Shown here: piece by piece, positions 54,502 through 64,000 of the stretch
Position numbering within the stretch: position 1 is the stretch's first letter
Layout of the letters: each line of letters starts with the position of its first letter
Source of the DNA: Sophora flavescens
Taxonomy: Eukaryota > Streptophyta > Magnoliopsida > Fabales > Fabaceae
Length of the DNA: 64,000 nucleotides
Reading direction: 5' to 3'
NCBI GenBank assembly: GCA_030762895.1
Contig: JAUPTC010000245.1
Coordinates: 1 to 64,000 of the forward strand
Position numbers and translations under genes: made by a program
The notes under the pieces: generated by a model
Seen by the model: the letters and a program-made list of their open reading frames with translations, nothing else
What the model was told of the DNA's origin: nothing
Database searches by the model: none

Positions 54502-55255
54502 GCCTTTTGAAATGGGCCTTCCAAAACAGCCTCTTGAAAAGAAGAATGACGAGCAAGAGAAAAATAGTGAGCGAAAAGAGAGTTCTTTGGCAACAAAAAG
54601 TAAGGAGAAGAGGGCTTTGATTTCAAGACAGCCCCAATGCATAGTTTATTGCAAGGACTTTTGTTTAATTTCCAATGCTTCTAATGATCTCTCTTTACCT
54701 AGTGGTGTTGTAACTCTTTTGCAGAAATTTGGAGATTTCATCCCAAAGGAAGTACCCCATGGTTGGGAAACTTTCAAGGATTCCAAAAGTCTCGATAAAG
54801 CACCTACTCGTGCTTTACCTCCTATTGAAATATATTATGAACTTAAGTTTGATACAACCGATGTAATGGAAGAGTTCATCCCAAGGGAGGTACTCCATGG
54901 CTTGGGAACTTGCATGGTTACCCAAAAGTATGGATATCTTAACACAAGATTCGATAACATGCTTGGGATTGAAGTCATAAATTCGAGGACGAATTTTCTT
55001 AAAGAAGGAGGGTATGATATGATCCATGGGGGGGCAAGTCCAATTTCCAACAAGAATGATATGAGCCCAATGAAGACCATGGATCAAGAATCAAATCAAG
55101 GACTTGGTGGGCCTATGACAAGAGTTAGACACAAGAAAGCCCAACAAGCTCTTAATTACATGGGGGCTATTTTGATAGAGGCAAGCCCAAGAATGAGACC
55201 AAATGGAATGGAGCCCCAATTGATGACCTATCTCATTCAACTAGAAGACCCATGA
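54473..55255 (+). pseudogene. E: chimeric frame over pol relic and LTR-encoded tail
   Basis: 260 open codons. The first 22 or so residues (two copies of PFEMGLPKQ) are the duplicated end of a C LTR read in sense, so this is not an original start. Next comes a charged stretch, then ISRQPQCIVYCKDFCL and VVTLLQKFGDFIPKEVPHGW (relic of the segment before the RT palm). A second, B-like copy follows (TTDVMEEFIPREVLHGLGTC). NSRTNFLKEGGYD is the pol C-terminus. From 55015 the frame continues in the LTR: DQESNQGLGGPMTRVRHKK to LIQLEDP. It shows directly that the pol tail is encoded in U3. No catalytic domain is present. Confidence 0.6.
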
Positions 55256-55533
55256 TCATTTTCAAATGGGGCATGCTCTAGTTATGAGTCCACTTGGTTG
55301 TTTTATTTTAATTCAATAAGTGTAATGGGTTATGTGTGTGTGTGTCCAAATTGGCTAAGTGTTGCAAATAGGGTCAAGCCCACTTAAGTCCATGTTGTAC
55401 ACGAATTTGGGAGCTTATTAGGAGGAATCTTTGGTTTGCATGCCAATAGTAACTCCTATGTATTTATTTTTTTTTTTGATTTGTGTGTGCTTTGTTTTAA
55501 TATAAGAGTAAGTGTGGTGACCATATTCATGAT
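55015..55533 (+). repeat. E LTR, 3'-truncated by S2
   Basis: It begins TGATATGATCC after the purine tract AAAGAAGGAGGGTA. The pol-tail frame comes first, then AATTCAATAAGTGTAATGGG shared with the D LTR. It stops near ATATTCATGATGG, where S2 begins, so the TATA box and hairpin half of the LTR is missing. It may be the 3' LTR of the same element as D, or of a relative: the two differ at many sites. Confidence 0.8.
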
Positions 55534-58500
55534 GGCTCGGAGGAATCACCCACCATTAGATGGCTGGAGTGATGCACGGATGAGCCTGAGTGATTCACGA
55601 CATGATTAGGCTCAGGTGTGCAGAGGTTGGTTGTGGATTCAAGGATGGGTAATGCACCATTTGACGCCACCATGTGGTGCACCAGACGACTTGGCTCGAT
55701 GTGGTGAGACTGATTCCTTAACTGTGTGGGCACAGATTCACCGCTCAGCTCGTTTGGTGCACCCATTCACGACTTGGCTCGGCGTAGTGCACAGATTCAT
55801 GTAACTCGACTGTGGGCAGCGCTGGATCGACTTGGCTCGGTGTGGTGAAGATTCACGACTTGGCTCGTGTGTGGTGCACAGATTCCGACTTGGCTCGAGT
55901 GGTGCACGATTCATGGTTTGGCTCGGTGTGGTGACAGATTCCGACTTGGCTCGTGTGGTGCAGATTCGACTTGGCTCGGTGTGGTGCACGATTCACTTAG
56001 CTGGTGTGGTGCCGTTCTGGCTTGGCCGGTGGTGCAGTTCGGTTTGGCTCGGTGTGGTGCAGCCGACTTGGCTCGATGTGGTGCACGAGATTCTTGGCTT
56101 GGTCGGTGTGGTGCACGATTCATGTATTGGCTCGGTGTGGTGCACGATTCCCGACTTGGCTCGGCGTGGTGCACAGATTCTGACTTGGCTCGGTGTGGTG
56201 CACAGATTCACGACTTGGCTCGTTGTGGTGGATTCACGACTGGCTCGGGTGGTGCCGGCAGACTGGCTCGTGGTGCACGATTCCTGACTTGGCTCGTGTG
56301 GTGCACAGGTTCACGACTTGGCTCGTTGTGGTGCCCGATTCCTGACTTGGCTCGATGTGGTGCACGATTGATTCTGACTTGGCTCGGTGGGGGGTCCTGG
56401 ACTTGGTGGGGGTGGGCCGGCGGCTCGGTGTGGGTGCAGATTCACGACTTGGCTCGGTGTGGTGCACGGATTCCGACGCTTCGGTGGTGCACCAGATTCA
56501 TGACTTGGCTCGGTGCGGTGCACAGATCCCGACTTGGCTCGGTGTGGTGCACAGATTCTGACTTGGCTCGGTGTGGTGCACCAGATTCACGACTTGGCTG
56601 TGTGGTGCACCGATTCTGGCTTGGATCCGGTGGCACGCGATTCACGGCTTGGCTGGTGTGGTGCTTCAGGTTCGACCGGTGTGGTGCCAGTCCTGACTGG
56701 CTCGGGTGGTGCCAGATTCAGGCTTGGTGGGTGGATTGTGCCCGATGTGGTGCAGTTTGACTTGGCTCTGGTGCACAGATTCATGGCTTGGCTCGTCTGG
56801 TGCACCAGCCGTGGCTCGGTGTGTGACAGATCATGGCATGCTCGGTGTGGTGCGCAGTTGGCGCGTGTGGTGCCGATATTGGCCGGTGTGGTGCAGATTC
56901 ATGACTTGGCTCGGTGTGGTGCAGATTTGATTTGACTTGGGGTGAGATTCCTGGTTTGGCTCGGTGTGGTTCGGTTCTGTTTGGCTCGGTGTGGGGGGCA
57001 CGATTCGACTTGGCTCGTGTGGTGCACCGATTTTGATTTGGCTCGGTGTGGTGCACGGTTCTGGGGGCCCGGGGTGGTGCACAGTTCTGACTTGGCTCGG
57101 TGTGGTGCACGATTCCGACTTGGCTCGTGTGGTGCACGGATTTGGTTGGCTGTGGTGCGGATTTGACTTGGCTCAGCATGGTGCACGGATTCTGTTTGGC
57201 TAGTTGTGGTGCACAGATTTGCTTGCTCGGTGTGGTGCGATTCATGGTTGGCTCGGTGTGGTGCCGGATTCATGATTTGGCTCGGTGTGGTGCACAGATT
57301 CAGGCTGGTTTGGTAGGTGTGGTGCACGATTCACGGTTTGGCTCGGTGTGGTGCACGATTCTTGTTAGCTCGGTTGGTACGGTGTGTCGTGCTTGGCATC
57401 GGTGGGGGGGTAGTGGCTCGGTGTGGGCGGACAGGTTTGGCTCGATGCGGTGCACAGATTCCCGACTTGATCTCGGTGTGGTGCACGATTGATGGCCGAT
57501 GTGGTGCAGATTCACGACTGGCTCGGTGGTGCACATTCACGAGGCTCGGTGTGTTGGGATTCGATTATACGTGTGGTCGTCTGGCTTCGGTGTGGTGCAC
57601 TAGATTCATTGCGGGTTGGCTCGGAGTGGTACGATTCCGGCTGGCTGGGTGGTGCACGGCGGCTTGGCTCTGTGGTGCAGGTTCTGACTTGGCTCGGTGT
57701 GGTGCGTTCTTGCTGTGTGGTGCACAATTCTGACTTGGCTCGGTGTGGTGCCCAAACGAGCCGGTGTGGTGCACGATTCACGGCTTGGCTCGATGCGGTG
57801 ACCAGATTCGACGGCTCGGTGTGGTGAAGATTCTGGTTTGGCTCGTGTGGTGCTTAGACGGCTGGTGTGGTGGGGATTCCGACTTGGCTCGGTGTGGTGC
57901 ATTCATGACTTGGCTCGTGGTGCACTGAACGGTGCACGATTCTGGCCAGCTCATGTGGGTGGATTCCTGACTTATTCGAGTGGTGTGACCGAGGTTCACG
58001 ATTGTTGGTCAATGTGGTGCACAGATTCTGTTTTGGTCGGTGTGGTGCACGATTCCGATTGCTCGGTGGTGCACGGATTCATGGCTAGGCTCGAGTGGTG
58101 CAGATTCGGTTGGTTTGGTCGGTGTGGTGCGTGGCTCGGTGTGGTGCAGCCCGATTGTCTTGGTGAGATTCGATTTGCTACGGTGGGACGATTTGGCTCG
58201 GTGGGTGCGTTCACGCTTGCTCGGTGTGGTGCGATTCTGCTTGTCTCGGGTGGTGCACGTTCATGACTTGGCTGTGTGCACGATCATGCTTTTGGGGTTG
58301 ACTGACTTGGCTCGATGTGGTGCACGATTCATGGCCGGTGTGGGAGAAGATCAGTTGAGTGTGGGGAATGACTCGATTGCGTTGTGTGCATATGATTCCT
58401 GAGGCTCATTGGTGCGCGGAGTCTGGTTGTCGGTGTGGTGCAGATTCGATTTGCTTCGGTGTGGTTGCGGGAGGTGCTGACTTGGCTCGGTGGGTGAATT

Positions 58501-61500
58501 TGCCAGTTTGGCTCGGTGTAGTGCAGTTCTGGTTGGCTCGGTGGTGCAGATTCTGGTTTGTTTGGTGGTGCAGATTCCCCGCTTGGCTCATGTAGTGCAC
58601 CAATTCAGTTTTTCGGTGTGTTCTTTATTGATTATATTTGGCTACGGTGTGTGGACCAGACTTGAACATGATCAAGTGCACTGATTCTGGTTGGCTCAAT
58701 GTGGTGGCGATTCATGATTAGGTCTGGTGCGATTCTGCTTGGCTCGGTGTGGTGCAGTTTCATGACTTGTTTGGATGTGTGGTGTTGAGTTTGCTTGCTC
58801 ATGTGGTGGATTCTCCTTTTTTCGGTGGTGTCCCGGATTTGGCTCGGTGTGGTGCACGATTCATGGTTTGGCTCGGTGGGTGAGATTCGTTGGCTCGGTG
58901 TGGTCTAATCAGATTCCCGGTCGGCTGGTGTGGTGGCGTTTGTTTGCTCGGTGGTCAGTTCGGCTTGGTCGATGTGGTGCACGATTCGACTTGGCCGAGT
59001 GGTGCAATTCGGTATAGCTCGATGCGGTGCTACGATTACTGACTCGATTAGAATTCATGGTTTGACCGTATGGTGCACGATTCACGGCTTTGGCTCGGTG
59101 CGGGACGGTTCTGGTTTGTGCGGTCGATGTGGTGCACGGTGGATTAGTGGTGCGGTTTATGACTTGGCTCGTGTGGTGCGGGAAGCTGGTTTGGCTCGTG
59201 TGGTGCCCACGACTGACTGGTGTGGTGCGTTCTGATTTGGCTGTGTGGTGGCTGACGAATCTGGCTTGGTGTGTGGTGCACGTCATGACTTGGCTGTGTG
59301 GTGCAAGTGATTCATGTTGGCTCGGTGTGGTGCACAGATTCATGATTTGGCTCGGTGTGGTGCACGGATGTGGTGGACGATTCATGACTTGACTGGGTGA
59401 TGTTCAGATTCGTTGGCTAGTGGTGCACAGATTCTGGTTTAGCTGGTTTGGTGCACAGATTCGTGGCTGGTTGGTGGGATTCTGACTTGGGGAGGGTGCA
59501 GAGTCATGTTTGCTTCGGGCGGGGTTAGTTCGATATGGTGCACGATTACGACTTGGCTCGGTGTCGTGCACGATTCTTGGCCGGTGTGGTGCACGATTCT
59601 GGTTCGCTCGTGGGTGACGATGTTTGGCTCAGTGTGCACGATTCAGGCTTTGCTAGTGTGGTGCACTGATTCCTGATATAGCACGATGGGTGCACGATTC
59701 ATGACTTGGCTCGGTGCGGTGACAGATTCGCTTTACTTGGTCGGTGTGTGCGATTCACGACTTTGGCCGGTGCGGTGCCGATTAGATCATGGCTCGGTGT
59801 GGGTGCAGATTCTTGCTTATCGTTGTGGTGCACGATTAACTGTTTGCTCGTGTGGGCACGTTCGTTTGGCTCGGTGTGGGCGGATTCGACTTGTTTTGGT
59901 GCACAGTTCCGGCTGGCTGGTGTGGTGCCGTCCGACTTGGCTCGATGGTGCACGATTCCGTTTGTCTCATGTGGTGCAGATTCATGAGTTTGAGTCGATA
60001 TGGTGCACAGATTCCTTACTGGCCGGGTCGTGCAGTTCGACTTGGCTCGGTGGTGCCAGTTCTCGATTTGGCTCGGTGTGGTGCGATTCTACTCGGCTCG
60101 GTGTGGGGCACGAGATTCATGACTTGAGTTTGGTGAGTTCATGATTTATTGTTGGCACGGGGGGGATCCACGATTGGCTGTGTGGTGCAAGGTTGCATTA
60201 TTTTGGCTCGGCTGGTGGACCGCCCCAGCGGAGGCAGGGGTGTTGGCGGTGGTGCACCTGATTCCCAACTTGGCTCGATATGGTCACGCGTCGACGATCT
60301 TAGCTGGTCTGGTCCACAGGACTAGTTTGGTTAGATGTGGTGCAGTCCCTGCCTTGGTCGGTGTGGTGCACAAATTCCCATACGTTCGGTGTAGTGTACG
60401 ATTCAGTTTTGGCTCGGTGTGGTTTGGTTCTGGTTGGCTCGGTGTATTGCAAATTCCCGATTTTGTCAAAGATGTGGTGCGGACTTGGATTCAAGAATTG
60501 GCTGGAAGAGTGCGTAGATTCATGGCTTGGGTTGGTGTGATGCACGGATGGATAAGCTCGGTGTGGTGAGGTTCACCGACTTGGTGCGGTGTGGTGCACG
60601 ATTCTGAGATGAAAGTGGAGGTGGAACCGATTCTTGAGCTCATGCAGGTACATAGATTATGGTTTGGTCGATCAGGTGCACGCGATTAACGACTTGGCTC
60701 GGTGGTCCACGATTCCTGGATGGCTGTTGTGCTGCACGAGTTAGGACATGTCTGGTGAAAGTGCAGCAAATTCACGATTTAGCTCGATGTGGTCCCGGAT
60801 TCACGATTCAGCTGATGTGGTGCACTGATTCATGACTTGGCTGGGGGGGTGGTTTGCCGATTCCTAATTAGCAAGATGTGATGCACGGATTACGATTTAG
60901 CTCGATGTGGTGCACAGATTCTGGTTTGCTCGATGTGGTGCACGATTGATGACTTAGCTCGGGTGGGGGGGTGGTGCACGATTCATGATTTGGCTCGGTG
61001 TGGTGCAGGACCTGGTTGGCTGGGTGGTGCATGATTGACTCGGTTTGGCTTCGGTGGGTGCACGAACTGGTTGGCTCGGTGTGGTGCACGATTCCGGTTG
61101 TTGGGGGGGATGGACGGTGCACGACTTGGCTCGGTGTGGTGCACATTCTGGTTTGGCTCGGTGTGGTGCACGGTTCGTGGGCGTCGGTGTGGTGCAGGAT
61201 TCTGTTTGGCTCGGTGTGGTGCACGATTCATGATTTGGCTCGGTGTGTGCAGATTCGGTTTGGCTCGTGCGGTGCACGATTCGACTTGGCTCGATGTGGT
61301 CGCGATTCGCTTGGCTTGGTGTGGTGCACGATTGGTTGGCCGGTGTGGTGGGATTCACTTGACTTGGCTCAATGTGGTGCACGATTCTGACTTGGCTCCG
61401 GTGTGGTGCACGATGATCTGGCTTCGGTGTGGTGCACAGATTCATGACTTGGCTGGTGGTGCACACGATTCTGACTTGGTTCGATGTGGTGCCGAGTTCG

Positions 61501-64000
61501 ATTGGCTCGGTGTGGTGGAGCGGCACGGTGTGGGGTGCGGATTCATGACTTGGGTGGTGTGGTGCACGATTCATGACTTGGCTGGTGGGTGCGGATTCAC
61601 GGTTTGGCTCGGTGAGTTGCAACAGATTCACGACTCGTGTGGTGGCACCCAGATTCGGTTTGGCTTGGTGTGGAGCCCGGCGTTAGCTGGTGTGGTGCAC
61701 GTTCGTGTTTAGCACGGTGTGGTGGGGTTCCGATGGTTCGGTGTGGTGCACAATTCTGGCTTGGCTCGGTGTGGTGCACGATTCATGACTTGGCTCGGTG
61801 TGGTGCAAGATTAGGTTTGCTCTGTGTGGTGGGTGATGGGACTTGGCTCGGTGTGGTGCAGATTCATGACTTGGACTCGGTGTGGTGGATTCGGTTTGGC
61901 ACGGTGCGGTGCACGTTCGGTCTGGCTCGGTGTAGTGCACGATTCATGACTTGGCTGTGTGGTGTTCACGGGTTGGCTCGGTGTGGTGCGGATTCTGTTG
62001 TCGGTGTGGTACACGTCGTTGGTGGGGTCCAGTATGCGGTGTGGTGCGGATTCTGGTTTGGCTCGGTGTGGTGCACGGATTCGGCTTGGTGCACGGTTGG
62101 GCCGGCACGATTCTGTTTGGCTGGTGTGGGGCTTGATTCGCGACTTGCGGTGTGGTGCACGATCATGATTGGCCGTCGGTGGGCACGAGTGCTTAGCCGG
62201 TCGGTGCACAGTTCGGTTTGAGCCGGTGTCTTGGGATTCTGCGACCGGTGGTTGTTGGATGACGAGTGGGTGGTTTGCTCGGTGTGGTGCAGTCCCGGCT
62301 GGCCGATGCGGTGCACGATTCGCTTGGCTCGGTGGTGCCGATTCAGGGTTGGCTCGATGTGGTGCACAGGATTCGACTTGGCACGTTGTGGTGCACGGGT
62401 TTATGGGGTTGCACGGTGTGGTGCCGATTCCTGCTTGGCTCAGTGCGGTGCACTGATTCATGATTTGGCTGGTGTGGTGCGGTTTCCGACTTGGCTCGTG
62501 GTGCGATCCTGCTTGTCTCGGTGGTGGACCCGATTCAGGGTTTGCGGTGTGGTCACAATTCACGACTTGGCTCGGGGGTGCAGTGGGCTCGGTGTGGTGC
62601 ACAGTTCGGTCTGATTGGTGGTGCGATTCTGGTTGGTTGGTGTGGTGCGATTCTGACTGGCTCGGTGTGGGTGGTCAGGTTCGTTTTGGCTCGGTGTGGT
62701 GACGGGCGATCTGGCTGATGTGGTGCACAGTCCTGACTTGGGTGGTGGTGCGGATCGATTTGGCTGGTCTGGTGCCTATTCTGGTTTGGCTCGGTGTGGT
62801 CAGTTCGCTTGGTTGGTTGCGCGGTTAAGACTTGGCTGGTGTGGTGACGAGTCGACGGTTCGTGTGGTACCAATTCATTTTTGGTTCTTTGGTGCATTGG
62901 ACTGGCTGGTGTAGAGGGATTCTGACGGCTGGTGTGGTGTTTTTGATTCTGACTTATTTCGGTGGTGCACAAGATTCTTTTTGTGCGGTGGTGCACGGGA
63001 CTAGTTGTTTGGTGTGGTGCACGATTAGGTTTGGCTCGGTGTGGTCGCGAGATTCCGACTGTGGTGTGGTGCACGGATTCCTATTTGCTCGTTGTGGTGC
63101 ACGATTCCGACTTGGCATTGTGGTGCAGAATTCTGGTGGCTTGGTGGTGCGGATTCCCGCTTGACTGGTGGTGACGAATTCGCGATTGGCTAGGTGTGGT
63201 AGATTCACGATTTGGCTCGGTGGTGCGATTCGACTTGTCGCGGGGGGTGCCGGATTCTGGTGGCTCGATGTGGTGCACGATTCGACTTGGCTGGGTGTGG
63301 TGCAGATTCGTGGACTAGGGTGTAGTGCACGAAAGTTTGACGGTGTGGTGGAATTCCTGTTGGCTCGGTGTGGTGCACGATTCCTTGGCGTGGGAGGTGC
63401 ACGGGGGGGAAGGGCACGATTCACGGTTTTACTCGATGTGGTGCGATTCTGGTTTGCGATGTGGTGCAGTCACGAGTTGGCTTGGTGTGGTGGGTCTCTA
63501 CGGCGCGGTGGTGCACGAGATTCTGGTTTAGCTCTGTTGCACAGATTCTGACTTGGCAATGCGTCCAGTTACGTAAGGCTCATGTGGTGCTAGATTCACT
63601 TGGTTTGTGGTGCACAGATTCAGTTTGCTTGGTGGGTGACAATTCCTGGTTTAGGTGTGGTCGGAATCTGACTTAGCGTGGGCGGTACATGAATTGGGTC
63701 GGTGTGGTGCACCAGATTCATGGTTTGGCTGGAATTGTGGTCATGTCCCCGTTTTTTTCGATGTGGTGCACCGATTCTGCTTGGCTCGGTGTGGTGGGAG
63801 ACAGATTTGGCTACGTGTAGTGCACATATTCACGACTTACTCGGTAGGTGCACGGATTCGCGATTTGGCTCGTGTGGTGCACGATTCACGATTTAGTTCG
63901 ATGTGGTGCACCAAATTCATTGTTTGGCGGTGGTGCACCCCCACTTGACTCGATGTGGTGCACGATTGATGGTTTGGGGGTCGGTGTGGTACACCTCTGA
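55534..64000. repeat. S2 minisatellite (29-30 bp unit, degenerate)
   Basis: About 290 units, extending beyond the window. On the plus strand a typical unit reads GACTTGGCTCGGTGTGGTGC followed by ACGATTCAT or ACAGATTCAC. Units vary by frequent 1-3 base losses, so the register drifts and frames open and close in all phases. The plus strand is G/T-rich; GTGCAC is the only regular palindrome. The first 250 bp or so (55534-55790) are the most diverged. Long frames (for example 55867-56760, or reverse frames full of HHTEPS and APHRAKS) are repeat translations. No gene or transposon is seen in this block. Confidence 0.92.

Noticed and set aside
47493..55533. D and E as the two halves of one element split by the C array
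   Set aside because: Possible, but the D and E LTRs differ at many sites, the D LTR start and E LTR end are both lost, and no target duplication can be tested. Kept as an alternative only.
55534..64000. Long open frames in S2 on both strands (for example 55867-56760, 61811-62602)
   Set aside because: They are translations of a G/T-rich repeat with few stop codons; several phases are open at once and residue patterns follow the repeat unit.
1..64000. A complete autonomous gag-pol element
   Set aside because: No RT palm motif, RNase H or integrase core was found on either strand; only gag, protease, pre-RT linker and integrase C-terminal relics are present.

Overview
The window looks like plant (angiosperm-type) repetitive heterochromatin. 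It has a short tandem run of 5S rRNA genes with plant Pol III signals (TATAAA at -30, GC at -12, C at -1). It also has several families of LTR retrotransposons of the Ty3/gypsy type: TG...CA ends, initiator-Met-tRNA primer sites, a Retrotrans_gag domain, a retropepsin domain and integrase C-terminal relics. Two minisatellites of about 30 bp make up much of the rest. I found no host protein-coding gene, no tRNA gene, and no complete gag-pol. No reverse transcriptase, RNase H or integrase core was seen, so every element here appears non-autonomous or decayed.

Layout. 1-4251: minus-strand tandem array (LTR-internal-LTR-internal-LTR) of a small element I call A1, ending exactly at an LTR terminus inside a 5S gene. 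4252-6880: one cut 5S gene and three full-length 5S units with a period of about 676 bp. 6880-31896: plus-strand tandem array of a second element, B (seven LTRs of about 935 bp alternating with internal regions of about 2.4 kb), interrupted in its sixth internal region by a complete A2 element (24444-26643) with target duplication GAAGT. 31897-32060: tail of an A-type LTR. 32061-47492: a 33-bp minisatellite (S1, about 8.3 kb in total) split by five insertions: an LTR fragment, a solo LTR of D/B type, a solo LTR of family C, a complete A1 and a complete A2. Four of these have perfect 5-bp target duplications. 47493-49770: 5'-truncated LTR, leader and gag of element D. 49762-54501: minus-strand tandem array of small element C with broken LTRs at both ends. 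54502-55533: 3' end of a D-like element (E) and part of its LTR. 55534-64000: a degenerate 29-30 bp minisatellite (S2).

How the parts relate. A, B, D and E share the downstream half of the LTR, with a conserved TATATGTAT box and a perfect 7-bp hairpin. They also share a pol C-terminus that runs through the polypurine tract into the LTR. Coding parts are scraps: gag only (B, D), protease only (A1, A2), and a reverse-transcriptase N-terminal linker (A1, C, E). This suggests a group of parasitic elements that keep cis signals in common and depend on an autonomous partner not in the window. The A1 and A2 protease has an altered active-site motif in every copy where it can be read.

Insertion order can be read from junctions: S1 is oldest; the A, C and D/B elements were inserted into S1; B lies inside an A-type LTR tail; A2 lies inside B. 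Many reading-frame breaks fall in homopolymers, so some may be assembly errors.
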